A DNA stretch of 64,000 bases, taken from the NCBI GenBank assembly GCA_030407315.1, contig JALQPE010000837.1, forward strand, positions 20,056 through 84,055, written 5' to 3'. Positions 42,158 to 52,059 of this stretch are shown here, piece by piece. Position numbers and translations under genes: made by a program. This DNA comes from Asparagopsis taxiformis. Lineage: Eukaryota; Rhodophyta; Florideophyceae; Bonnemaisoniales; Bonnemaisoniaceae. How positions within the stretch are numbered: the stretch's first letter is position 1; each line of letters opens with the position of its first letter. The notes below the pieces were generated by a model. That model was not told the origin of the DNA and did not search any database. It worked only from the letters and a program-made list of their open reading frames with translations.

Positions 42158-42582
42158 TGGCTCGTTGCAAGAGGCCCGAAAACGACCCCGCGGTCCTTCG
42201 CGAAAGGGCCCTCCGCAGCCGACCAGCCAATCGGGCTTCCGCTTCCTCAGCCAATCAGGCATCTTCCTCGACAGGTGGCCTCCAAGTATTGGACGACCGC
42301 GCATCTCGACACATTCACCGCGTCGCAACCGACAGGATCGAAAAACGCACTGTAAAGCCAGCGAAGTGTAAGCTCTATGACCGCACCTTCACCTCTCGCA
42401 AGCAGTTGCTTATTCATAGGGGATCTAAGGGTCACAAAAACAAATTAGAGAAGACCGAGTTAGAGAAAAAACCCCTCCGCTGCGATATTTGCGACATAGA
42501 CTTCAACAGCGTGCACAACTTCGACAACCACCAATTTGGTGACAAGCATCGCAACGCTAGGCGCAAAGCAGAGAATAAGTAG
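42158..42582 (+). CDS. zinc-finger ORF upstream of gag-pol in the copia element
   Basis: About 141 codons. The frame has no ATG near its start; instead TGCTAACCTACTTACAG, a branch site plus 3' acceptor ending at 42,157, precedes it, so it is probably a second exon. Two zinc-finger segments are visible. The first is CKLYDRTFTSRKQLLIHRGSKGH, with the second Cys replaced. The second is LRCDICDIDFNSVHNFDNHQ...H, a complete C-x2-C-x12-H-x5-H finger of the U1/matrin type. The N terminus is Arg/Ser/Ala-rich. It ends 75 bases before the gag-pol ATG. Extra ORFs are not usual in Ty1/copia elements. It could be a nucleic-acid chaperone, an RNA-export or splicing-related factor, or a captured gene. Confidence 0.6.
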
Positions 42583-42657
42583 TACAATTAAAGGGTAATT
42601 CATACGATCAATTGAAACAGATCTGAATTAATTGTTCCCTTGTACCAACTGTACATA

Positions 42658-45600
42658 ATGGCGACCCCATACGATGACAATCCTACTTGGGTCGCTCTTG
42701 GAAATCTCAATACGTGCAACGACATACAAAAATCGATGACAGGAGCTGCCGCTGCCCTTATCACACTAGAACCACCTGAAGACGAGTTCGCCACCACCTT
42801 TTGCGAATTATTCCCCCCGCAATTCCTGTTCCATAGGGACTGCTTACCCAACACAGCTCTCTTCTCCCACATAAGAGCTATCTGCGACAGCAATGGTCAC
42901 CGAATCCCGAGACGATCTGGCCTAATGATCGCAAAAGCTATAGCAGAGAAGATGTACCCTGATGACCTCAAGCGAGAAGCATTACAACTAATCTCAGATT
43001 CTCGAAAGGACACTAGTCAGCCCGTCATTGTCACTTCCACAGATCGTGAGCCGGCACCACCGCAACATACTTATAATACGCCGGACATATCGCGTAAGGT
43101 TGACGATACCGCTCGTCACTTCTCAGAGAAACAGAAGTACAGTGGTATCCTTGGCGAGAATCCTAGTCTCCCAGAAACAAAAAACGCCTACCTGACATAC
43201 TGTCATGACAAAAGTTTTTCTCCATCAGAGAAAGTACAACTTGTCCATTATGCCTTACGTGGACCGGCTTGGACGTTCTGGTCCAGTCACATCCGAGATA
43301 ACCCTGCTATCACTCAAATAGGCTCCGTATTCGATTCTCTCACGAACAAATTCGATACTGCGACTCACCAGAAGCAGATTGACCATATCATATCGTCACT
43401 GTCGATGAAAGAAACTGCCCATAAGTTACAATGCGGAACTGTCCAAGCACTCGGACACATATACAACGAAATAGACCGGCTCAACCCCCAAGGGACAAAA
43501 TCTAAACGTGGTGAAGTTTTCAAAACTGAACAACTCCTCCACGTAGTAGATAACTTCGAGTGGGCCCAGAATGCTAAGAAACGAACTCTTGGAGAGAACT
43601 TATCATTCGCACAGATATACTCCGAGCTATCTAGTTCAGCTTTACTCTGGGAAGAGTCCCAGCGAAAGAAGGGTTTAGATACGTCTATCACTAGTGACCA
43701 CAGTCACTTTGCCGACCATATGACTTCCATTCACTACGGTGCTAGGTATGCCAACCCGCACCATAAGCGTCACACCCGAAACTCAAGTTTCAAAAATCGC
43801 AACAAATCAGAAGTCACGTGCTACCGCTGTTATAAGAAGGGGCACTACGCATTCAACTGTCGAGAACAGAAACGCATGACTATGAACGACGCCGTGCGCA
43901 GCAGAATCCGAAACCAACATGAACATCCCGTCCAAGCTGCTGCCAAAATCCTCTTCGAGCTGACTGAACAATACGATGAGCATGAAGCAACCGAGGAACA
44001 CAATAAGGATGACATAGCAGATGACACCTTCAATGACTTCTTGTCAAGCTGTATATCGGACGAGAACAATGATGCACCGTTACCGTTTGGAGATATAATT
44101 CCAGAACACGAACAGAACTATCTATCCAAAATCTTCCATGTTCAAATACCAATTCAGAATCTCAAACGATATCTCAACAATTCTATCCATGCATTCAAGG
44201 GAGCATTATTTGACACTGGAGCAGAAAAGACGGTCATTGGCGTAAACCAAGCCCGTGCCTATTGTAATGAAGCAGGGATACCCTTCGAACCCTTCAAATC
44301 AAAATCAAAATTCTCTTTTGGAAACTACTCCACTTCCTCCATCGGATGGATGAACATTATACTTCCCACACCATCTGGATTCAGTACCATTAGAACTGAC
44401 ATCATCCCTCAAGATATACCACTTCTAATAGGCCTCGATTCACTGGATAAAAACAAATGGAACGTTCTTACTGTCGAGAATTCCCTTCAATCCGTCCCTG
44501 AAGGTTGGAATATACCTCTCTCACGTAAACTCGGACACATCTACATGACTTGGAAAATACAGTTTAAGAATTTTTTCTCCAAAGCCCAGTTGACACGAAT
44601 TCATAAACACATGTTCCACCCCAGCTCCAAGAAGCTATATGAGTTTCTAAACAAAGCATCTCCAGAACAAATGACGACCGAAACAAAATCGCTTATCGAA
44701 GATATCACAAAAAGTTGCCACCCTTGTCAATCTTTCGCACCGAAAGCCATCACTTTTCAAATCAGAGACAACGACAATGTCAGATTCAACCAGGAAATCA
44801 AATTAGACCTGATGTTTCTGGACAGCAAGCCCGTATTACACATAATCGACTCTGCAACCAACTTCAGCGCGGCAAGGTTCATCCCGAAACAAGACACAAC
44901 CACAGTTTGGAACACTTTTCTACAAGCATGGGCTAACTGTTACATTGGATTCCCAGAAAGCATGCTCACGGACCAAGGATCAGTCTTCGTATCCAAAGAA
45001 TGGACAACGTCATGTCATTCATCAAACATAGACCTTCGTCACACAGGGACAGAATCCCACAACTCACTAGGGAATGGAGAAACTTATCATGCTATGCTAC
45101 GACGCATTTACAACAAAGTCAGACTTGAACACCCAGATTTCTCTCCCGAACTCGTACTCTCGCTATCAACAAAAGCAATGAACGACACTGCAGGTCCCAA
45201 TGGACTCGTGCCAACCCTTCTAGTATTCGGCGCCTTACCGAACATACCGCATATCAAACCACAGTCAAAGTCACAACAGGAACGCCTTACAGCAATGAAG
45301 TCAGCAAGAAATGAATTTGCGAGAATCATCTCCTCTCAAAAATTGAATCGAGCTTTACGCAAAAACCCCCCTCCTTCCACAGACTTCGACATCAGTCCTG
45401 GAAACATGGTTTACGTATACCGAGAACGCTTTAAACAATGGACAGGTCCTCATATTGTCATTAGCAACGACAGAAAACAGGTGCTGGTTGACCTCGGGGA
45501 AAGGCAAGGATCCCGACACTACAACATTTCAAGTGTCAAACCAGCACTATTCCCTTCCTCAAATCACTCTGAATCGTCGAAAATCTTCTTCACTGAAATA

Positions 45601-47094
45601 ATTAACAAAGGGGACCCCCGCGAAAAACTTTTTGAAGATGCGAAAAGAAAGGAAATTGAAGGACTCATCAATCGCGGAACTTTCAAAATTGTACTCCAAG
45701 AAGATTTACCCGAAAATGCAAATATAATACCCTCTCGTTTTGTACTCGCAATTAAGAATGGCGAAAACAACAAAGAAGTCCTCAAAGCTCGATTTGTCCT
45801 TGGAGGACATCGAGACAAAGAAAAAAGAACAATTGTTCACAATTCGACGACTCTGAAACAATCCTCAATCAGAATTCTCCTCGCCATGGCAAGCATATTC
45901 GGCTTCAAAATATGGTCCACCGACATTAAACAGGCTTACCTACAGTCTGCATCTAAATTGAAGCGTGACGTTTTCATCAAGCCAAACATCATGGAGTTGA
46001 ATCACGGAGAACTTCTACAAGTCATAAACCCTCTCTATGGACTCACAGATGCTGGTGACTATTGGGGTGAAACATTGCATTCCCACCATGTTAAAGACTT
46101 ACGAATGAAGCAGACTACAGGAGATTTCTCATTATTTTTCAAACATATCGGAAACAAACTCGTAGGAATGTCTGGATCTTACGTTGATGACATAATTCGT
46201 TGCGGAACGAATAAATTTGAACATTCATCACAACACATGACCGCTTCTACCTTTGACACCAAAAAGCCCGAGAGAAATTCTTTTACCTTCACTGGACTAC
46301 AAGTTAAAGACGGAAATTACTCAAAATCCTTATCGCAATCAGAATATATCGGAAGACTTGAATTACTTAAATCCGATTGCTCTTTCGAAGACTTCCGATC
46401 CACGAGAGCAAAGTTGAACTGGTTAACGAACACTCGTCCGGACATAGCCTTCTCCGTTTCCAGATCTTCTACCGTCACCTCGAATACATTCCAGTCAAAT
46501 CATATACGCGACATTAACCGCGTGATAAAACATTTGAAGAAAACGAAGTATCGCTCTCTTCGCTTCCCAAAACTTGATCAAGATTCACTGCGTATCACAA
46601 CATACTCAGACGCATCATTCTCCAATAACGATGATAATTCGTCCCAAATCGGATTCATAATATTACTCTCAGATGCCACGAACAATTGCGCTATTCTGAG
46701 GTACTCTTCATATAAATCCAGACGCATTGCCAGATCTTCTATGGCAGCTGAAACATTCGCTTTTGCTGATGCATTCGACGCTGCATATGCAATCAAGTTT
46801 GATCTTGAAAAAGTGTTAAACAAAAGTATCCCTCTTCTCATGTTGACTGATTCTAAGGCTCTCTTCGACGTCATTACAAGATCCAAATACACTACGGAAA
46901 AAAGGCTAATGATAGACATTGCAGCTGCACGTCAAGCCTACAACGAGAAAGAGATCAATAACATTGCCTTGATCAAATCCGAGTTTAACCCTGCCGATGG
47001 TCTAACCAAACTTGCATGCAATGAAGCTCTAAAACAACTTTTGGAAACTCACAAGATCTCTCATCCCGTTGAACAATATGTGATCGAGCATTAG
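42658..47094 (+). CDS. gag-pol: copia gag-pol polyprotein, intact (1478 aa)
   Basis: Start at the first ATG (MATPYDDNPTW). Gag is followed by a CCHC knuckle CYRCYKKGHYAFNC (residues 388-401) and an aspartic protease with LFDTGAEKTVIG (D519). Integrase has a zinc-binding start (HKHMFHPSSKKLYEFL...CHPC) and a D-D-E core (IKLDLMFLD, MLTDQGSVF, SLGNGE). RT has FKIWSTDIKQAYLQS and catalytic YVDD (residues 1175-1178). RNase H has TYSDASFSNN, MAAETFAFADAF and LTDSKALFDV. Integrase before RT places it in Ty1/copia. All catalytic residues are present and there are no stops, so it could be active. It is AT-richer than the gypsy remnant. Confidence 0.97.
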   Translation: MATPYDDNPTWVALGNLNTCNDIQKSMTGAAAALITLEPPEDEFATTFCELFPPQFLFHRDCLPNTALFSHIRAICDSNGHRIPRRSGLMIAKAIAEKMYPDDLKREALQLISDSRKDTSQPVIVTSTDREPAPPQHTYNTPDISRKVDDTARHFSEKQKYSGILGENPSLPETKNAYLTYCHDKSFSPSEKVQLVHYALRGPAWTFWSSHIRDNPAITQIGSVFDSLTNKFDTATHQKQIDHIISSLSMKETAHKLQCGTVQALGHIYNEIDRLNPQGTKSKRGEVFKTEQLLHVVDNFEWAQNAKKRTLGENLSFAQIYSELSSSALLWEESQRKKGLDTSITSDHSHFADHMTSIHYGARYANPHHKRHTRNSSFKNRNKSEVTCYRCYKKGHYAFNCREQKRMTMNDAVRSRIRNQHEHPVQAAAKILFELTEQYDEHEATEEHNKDDIADDTFNDFLSSCISDENNDAPLPFGDIIPEHEQNYLSKIFHVQIPIQNLKRYLNNSIHAFKGALFDTGAEKTVIGVNQARAYCNEAGIPFEPFKSKSKFSFGNYSTSSIGWMNIILPTPSGFSTIRTDIIPQDIPLLIGLDSLDKNKWNVLTVENSLQSVPEGWNIPLSRKLGHIYMTWKIQFKNFFSKAQLTRIHKHMFHPSSKKLYEFLNKASPEQMTTETKSLIEDITKSCHPCQSFAPKAITFQIRDNDNVRFNQEIKLDLMFLDSKPVLHIIDSATNFSAARFIPKQDTTTVWNTFLQAWANCYIGFPESMLTDQGSVFVSKEWTTSCHSSNIDLRHTGTESHNSLGNGETYHAMLRRIYNKVRLEHPDFSPELVLSLSTKAMNDTAGPNGLVPTLLVFGALPNIPHIKPQSKSQQERLTAMKSARNEFARIISSQKLNRALRKNPPPSTDFDISPGNMVYVYRERFKQWTGPHIVISNDRKQVLVDLGERQGSRHYNISSVKPALFPSSNHSESSKIFFTEIINKGDPREKLFEDAKRKEIEGLINRGTFKIVLQEDLPENANIIPSRFVLAIKNGENNKEVLKARFVLGGHRDKEKRTIVHNSTTLKQSSIRILLAMASIFGFKIWSTDIKQAYLQSASKLKRDVFIKPNIMELNHGELLQVINPLYGLTDAGDYWGETLHSHHVKDLRMKQTTGDFSLFFKHIGNKLVGMSGSYVDDIIRCGTNKFEHSSQHMTASTFDTKKPERNSFTFTGLQVKDGNYSKSLSQSEYIGRLELLKSDCSFEDFRSTRAKLNWLTNTRPDIAFSVSRSSTVTSNTFQSNHIRDINRVIKHLKKTKYRSLRFPKLDQDSLRITTYSDASFSNNDDNSSQIGFIILLSDATNNCAILRYSSYKSRRIARSSMAAETFAFADAFDAAYAIKFDLEKVLNKSIPLLMLTDSKALFDVITRSKYTTEKRLMIDIAAARQAYNEKEINNIALIKSEFNPADGLTKLACNEALKQLLETHKISHPVEQYVIEH

Positions 47095-47116
47095 TTGAAC
47101 CGTCTTCGGACTTCCA

Positions 47117-47126
47117 GAGAGGGAAG
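47117..47126 (+). other. polypurine tract
   Basis: gagagggaag abuts the right LTR, the expected site of plus-strand DNA priming. Confidence 0.85.
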
Positions 47127-47509
47127 TGTTCGTAGGCTACACTTGTTCGTAGGCTACACTATGTAGCCCACACTATTCAATCTACATAAAAGGTAGGCTA
47201 CAATATGAATCAATTTGTAGGTAACACTATATTCCGTTTTTGGTCACTCAGACGGAAGTTCCTACACTATGCTACCTATGTTTTGAATTCGCTAGCCACC
47301 TAGGATTGTAGTTGTAGAAGCTAGAACTAGAATAAATAGGCGACTTGCTCCGGAGCCGAGGCAAGATCATCCACCATCTTTACCATCAACAACCACCTCA
47401 TCAACACGATCATCCCCCAGCGCGAGTATTCGCGATACACCGGCGTACCGTGCGCCAATCAAAACCGAACACTTGTCATTTTTAATTTCGGGAATCGTTT
47501 TTCCCATCA
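47127..47509 (+). repeat. right LTR (383 bp) of the copia element
   Basis: Same length and, base by base as far as I can read, the same sequence as the left LTR; followed by GTCAT. Confidence 0.95.
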
Positions 47510-48615
47510 GTCATCGATATTTGACTCTTCACTGTAAACGAGTACTCCTTCCATAGAAACCGCAGCCCAGAGCCGACCAGTGGGACAAACGCTAACACAA
47601 TGGACTTCTGCTTTCATCAGCTTTTTTCGTCGAAGTAGACTTTCAGAGCGTGCGCCCGGAAGCGACATTTGATCCGCATGCCGCATCTCGCCATAGTCTA
47701 CATCCTCCTCACTGTCGTCATTGATTGCATCCATCGCTTCCCCGCCGAGCGTCACCTTCTTAGAATTCAATTTATCCAATACTCCGTGAGCAGAAGCTGA
47801 ACGCACACGTTTGCCACCGCCGCACTTAACATAATGCCTGCTCATGAGTTTGGCCTCAACAGGAACAACATGCTTTCGACGACGGCGACATCCATGCAGA
47901 GATCGCGGTGCACCATCAGATTGTAGGTCGTTATATCGAAGACGCCAGCACAACAAAACCCCATCACAAGAGATAGTAAGAGGGGCGCGCTTACCAACGA
48001 AGAGTACAGTGTTGATCGCTTCACGATGGCCGTAAAAGACGAGAGGTCGAACATGAACGCCCGCCCGGTGATCGGAATTTACTGAGAAGACATGCGTTGT
48101 TCCAGACGAATCTCCAACTGCCACACGATGTGAGTCAGGGCTCCAAGCTATACAGTTATACATGGTGGAGCAGCGGCGCCGACATTAAAGCCATCGTGTT
48201 TGTTAAAGGCAGCATGGGAGGGGATTGGAGTGAGCGGTACTCACCAGATTTCCACCGTATAATCTGATGCGAATGAAGCGAATGCACCAGAAGGAGATAT
48301 GCGAGGAGCTGTGATTTTAGAGAGGCGCAGAGACATGCGAGCGGATATCCGTGCGGATGACGACGAAACGAGGTAGCAGCGAGCGAGCTCGTCGACAAGT
48401 AGAATCTGTCCAGTCGTTTAGGATTGAGAAATGTGCAAGAGAGGATGGGTGGCCTCGAACGAGAGAGTGCGAGTTCGACCTGCAACGAGATCAATTTGAA
48501 TGAGACGCGCTTCGGTAGTGAGCAACAAGGTGTTCCCTGATTTTGTGAAAGTCAAACCACCACCTGTGTATCGGGCACCAAGAAGATGACGAATGGAATA
48601 GTTTGGAATACCCAT
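47510..48615 (-). pseudogene. PWP2: PWP2/UTP1-like WD40 gene fragment with the middle deleted
   Basis: PWP2 (UTP1) is a WD40 subunit of the small-subunit processome in the nucleolus. From 48,615: SIRHLLGARYTGGGLTFTKSGNTLLL, the family N terminus; an in-frame TAA at about 48,418; then GQILLVDELARCYLV and SPSGAFASFASDYTVEIW. From ~48,160: NCIAWSPDSHRVAVGDSSG, HREAINTVLF and SCDGVLLCWRL. The sequence then jumps from AKLMSRHYVKCGGGKRVRSA directly to GVLDKLNSKK and VCPTGRLWAAVSMEGVLVYS, omitting about seven central WD repeats. The frame ends in a stop made by the copia LTR junction. The expected continuation would lie at and below 41,394, but I could not recognise it there. It is not functional. 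Confidence 0.75.
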
Positions 48616-48891
48616 TTTGAGGAAGATGGGCGCTGAGAACAAAGTTGTTGGTGGTTTGCGGATGTAGCGAACTGAGGTCACGGAAGGATGTCTATCAGGC
48701 CACTGTGAGAATGTTGCTGGTGTTACGACTTCGCCGACGGATTTGAAATAAATTAATTTCGTTGGAACGCCCGTCCACGTGGCCACGAGTACAAAACAAG
48801 TGTTGCCAACTCGACAGATCATATCAAGAATCTCACTTGACCGGGCGTGATCTTCCTTTACAACTTGGCCATCATCTTGATCTCTTTGCAA
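48616..48891 (-). other. open frame upstream of the PWP2 fragment
   Basis: The frame continues upstream of the PWP2 start Met without a stop for about 92 codons (ICRVGNTCFVLVATWTGV and so on). I see no domain; it may be leader sequence or another captured piece. Confidence 0.3.
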
Positions 48892-49074
48892 ACTACTGAA
48901 GCTTGCTCCACTTCTAGGTTATGCATCAACAGCTCGAAAACCTTTCCGATTCATCGGCTGATTCCTTTCATTCTGCACTTTCCATCGCCGAACATCCTTC
49001 TATCCCACCTTCACCAACCTTACCATCCAACACAACCTTTCCGCCTCATCACACACCGCTCTCTGCGTCCAGGT

Positions 49075-50285
49075 ATGGGTGAATATGCTGGCAGTATGTC
49101 CAATTTGAGGGCATTGCTCAAGGTTCCGACCGATGATCAGCCACAGGCTCCTAACCCATCTGGAACGCCTACTTTGCGCAGGAATGGTAGTTCGAATTCT
49201 GTGCTGGCAGATTTTTCAAAGCGGGTTGGTGTTTTGTCGAGTTCCATTTCATTTCTTTCGCCAGCTGGGAAGACAGTCACGCGTTCGAACAGTATATTAT
49301 CGTTCCTGAGCGGAATACCGACAGCTTTGCGGGATTCAACAAGTACCGAAAGGCATCTTGGACTGGATGGTGGGGAAGACAAGGTAATGGCAACATTGAC
49401 GTCGATGGATCCAAGTCGCATGCCATTGAGCTAACTACCTCTGTTGCCGACTTCCCCATATGGCGTATCAGCGTCACATTGCCCGCCAACCGTCGTATTG
49501 AGTACAAGTACGTCTGCATGCCCGGCAATGAACCCATCGATGCAGGCGCTCAACAGCCCCGCCAACCGCTTAACTCAGATCCGCAATCTTCCGATCCTGA
49601 CATTGTTCCAGACGCGGACTTCTGGGAGCAATTCAAAGAAAACAGCTCCGTAGAAACTGAAGGCAGCGCGACCATGGTTGTTGATGGCCAATGTAATGTT
49701 TTCAACGACAACGCAGAAGCTCGCGCTGCAAAAGCTGCTTTCACCCTTGCAGGGCATTCTCGCGAAAAAGAACTCAATACAGAGGCCCAAACCACCCCGA
49801 CAATCAGTCCCGTCTCATTCACCGAACCAGAACAGTGTTCTGGTGTCACGTCATTATCGTCATGTACCGATTGCTAATAACCGCAAAGAAAGATGCAGAT
49901 GGAAACTGGTCGTTTACCTGGGATAACGATGATTTGTATCTCACCTGCACCGGTTTCAAACCGAAGTAAGTTACTTCGCGGGCTCGACGAGCGCAGGATT
50001 TCCCCACTCTGGGTGGGAATTCTCAATACTATAGAGCCCATCATCCCTCGAGAACGCAGTACGATTGAGTCCAAACTTTCCAATGAATTTAATTGTGTCT
50101 CCGTCTTCATCACGTCCGAGACGCGGACCAAGTTCTACCAGGGCTTCTGCAAGGGAACCCTATTGCCGATCTTCCACATGATCACAGATGTCTATGGAAA
50201 CGACAGCAAGATGAAGTGTTTCGCTCGCGAGGCATGGCACGCTTTCGTTGCGAGTGACACGGTTGAGGTGTTGAAAATTCTGGAA
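49075..50285 (+). pseudogene. TPS: CBM20-trehalose-6-phosphate synthase gene fragment
   Basis: Trehalose-6-phosphate synthase (GT20) makes trehalose-6-phosphate from UDP-glucose and glucose-6-phosphate; red algal forms may carry an N-terminal starch-binding domain. An N-terminal frame (MGEYAGSMSNLRALLKVP) is followed after a shift by a CBM20 end: AIELTTSVADFPIWRISVTL, IEYKYVCMPG. After another shift comes the GT20 start: VIIVMYRLLITAKKDADGNW, SFTWDNDDLYL, then across a possible 31-base intron ISPLWVGILNTIEPIIPRE, NEFNCVSVFI, YQGFCKGTLLPIFH and EAWHAFVASD. The text then changes to an unrelated glycosyltransferase. Most of the catalytic domain is absent, so it cannot be active. Confidence 0.75.
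49966..49996 (+). other. candidate 31-base mini-intron in the TPS fragment
   Basis: GTAAGT...GCGCAG. Removing it joins TGFKPK in frame to ISPLWVG, as family alignment expects. No branch site is visible, and a frameshift is the alternative. Confidence 0.4.
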
Positions 50286-51115
50286 GACAAGTTTTCCAAT
50301 GAAACAATTCTGTACATCGAACGCGCGTGCGTACAATTTGGCGTTCAATAGAGCCACCTTTGATGTCTTCTTCAAGGTGGACTGTGATTATGTCCTGTCG
50401 CTCGAGGCTATTGTTAGTCACAAGCTGCCTGCGACGCAGCCGTTCTTCTATACTGGCTATTACATCAACGCGCGCGATGCAAATGAAATATATCTGAATG
50501 GGGCTTTGCTCGTTTCATAGCGTAATTTCTGGAATGTCGGTGGTTATGATGAACGTATACGCACCTATGGTTACGATGATGAAGACCTTTACCGTCGGCT
50601 GGTTTCTACTGGTCTCAAGAGGCGTAATGTCAGCCATGATCATGTCTCTCATATTGGGCATGAAGATGCATGTCGTAAACAGGAGTGTGTCAAATTCCCA
50701 CGAGCCCAGATTGATCTCAATTCACTTGTGCTGGAACAGTTGAATGACCCCTGGACGTCACGAAGTCACGGGTCAGTATATGAGCCTATTGATGACAACA
50801 AGTCGCGTTTGGTTGCGACATACTTCCCTCCAGACTTGTTTACGCTTGTTGGCGATGATGAAATCGAAGAGACGTGGTGTACAGCACTAGGGAGACGACT
50901 GTGTGACGACTTTGAAATCCCATGGGGTGTGATTGGTTGCATGAAGACAAAAATGCTAGAGAGACTTTTGACAAATATGAATGACCGTAAAGCAAGGGCC
51001 AATGTGGACGAGGTGATCAAAAGGAACGTTCGGCCGCGTGTGATCATGATACATGTGCAGAGCGGATTGGGGAATCGTCTTCGAGTGATGGGCAGCGGGT
51101 TGGCGTCTGCAGCGG
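50286..51115 (+). pseudogene. GT7-like glycosyltransferase fragment with GLGNRLR tail
   Basis: From about 50,270, RAYNLAFNRATFD, FFKVDCDYVLS and FFYTGYYINARDANEIYLNG read like the GT-A core of a polysaccharide glycosyltransferase. After one in-frame TAG (50,518-50,520) the frame continues FWNVGGYDERIRTYGYDDED LYRRL, the galactosyltransferase C-terminal (GT7) signature with its acidic GYDDED. It ends in VIMIHVQSGLGNRLRVMGSG, the start of a second domain found in algal proteins of this kind. That domain is cut after SAAAMS, where inositol kinase sequence begins. The N terminus is missing at the junction with TPS. It is a captured internal piece, not a working gene. Confidence 0.65.
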
Positions 51116-52053
51116 CGATGAGCGAGCCATTTCCATGTCGCACGCCGGTGAAAAGGTCATCCCCGCCACTTTCAATCTCGTGCCAATCGAGCCCAAACCA
51201 AAGCATTCCAAGTCTTCCGATTCCGATTTTGAACAGGCCGGTGGTCACGACGGCAGCTTCCACAGCGATGGCGCTATACTCGTCAAGAGAGTTGAAGAGC
51301 GCGAAGTAAACTTTTATCGAGCCGCTCAACGCGGCGAGTGGCCCGCTCGCTTAATCCCCGCTTTCAAAGGCACAGTTGACGATGGAAAGGCCATCAAGAT
51401 CGAGAATCTCACCTATGGCTTCGAGAGACCCAGCGTCATCGGCCTCAAAATGGGTGTGCAAACCGTTGAGGACGACGAATCCAGCTTGTTGAAAAGAATC
51501 ATAATGAATGCGCTCGACCGTGTCACCGGCACCAAAAACGCCGGTTGCAGACTGGAGGGTCTCAGTATGTATCGCACTCTGGAAAATAAACGCTTGAAAG
51601 GTATCAAAACGCAAAGTCATTCCATCTCCGCTCATATGCGTTTGTCCTTGCAAGATGTGCTAACTTTTTTCTAATCGACGAATCAGGTCAGCGAAGTGGT
51701 GTCGCGCTACGTTTTCAGCTCGCTATCGAGGATATTCTTCGCCAATTCAGAAAGAATGACAAGTTCCGTTTCATCGGCTCATCTATTCTGCTCATCTACG
51801 ACACCGACAATCGCGCCCCCTATACACACTGGGCGCGCGCCCTACACAAGCTGCATACCATCAACCCCAGGGCTCGCTTGTCCGATCATCAAATATCCAT
51901 CCTGACGCGTCACGCACCCTGCGACGTGCGAATGATCGATTTTGCAGATACAGGCCGTATGCCCAAGGGCATGGACCGTGATCAGGGCTTTATTACAGGT
52001 CTGCATTCGACCCATAACGCGCTCAAGCCCTACGTGCTCATCGAGCAAAGCTG
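51116..52053 (+). pseudogene. inositol polyphosphate kinase (IPK) gene fragment with an intron
   Basis: IPK-family enzymes phosphorylate inositol phosphates. The exon reads FEQAGGHDGSFHSDGAILVK, VNFYRAAQRGEWP, IKIENLTYGFERPSVIGLKM and GCRLEGLSMYRTLENKRLK. ENLT(Y/H)G..PS..D(L)KMG is the family signature, here with Gly for the usual catalytic Asp of PxxxDxKxG. An intron follows. The second exon continues GVALRFQLAIEDILRQFRK, FIGSSILLIYD and VRMIDFADTGRMP, the Mg-binding (S)SLL.YD and IDFA motifs. It stops at 52,053. It starts immediately after the GT7 fragment, without a promoter of its own. The loss of the key Asp and the abrupt start suggest a non-functional captured copy. Confidence 0.75.
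51601..51686 (+). other. spliceosomal intron in the IPK fragment (86 nt)
   Basis: Donor GTATCA, branch TGCTAAC (51,658-51,664), T-run, acceptor CAG. Joining after the first base of a Gly codon keeps the frame. An alternative donor GTATGT at 51,565 also keeps the frame but removes the MYRTLENKR segment. Confidence 0.7.
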
Positions 52054-52059
52054 ATCTTC

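Larger units (their letters stand above)
41395..47509 (+). mobile_element. Ty1/copia LTR retrotransposon, apparently intact and young
   Basis: Identical-looking 383-bp LTRs, 5-bp target duplication GTCAT, a single uninterrupted gag-pol frame, a purine tract (gagagggaag) immediately before the right LTR, and integrase before reverse transcriptase, the copia order. An A-rich leader (41,820-42,120) precedes a zinc-finger frame and gag-pol. It is nested in a PWP2 gene fragment inside the 20 kb DNA transposon and so is the latest insertion here. Confidence 0.95.
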
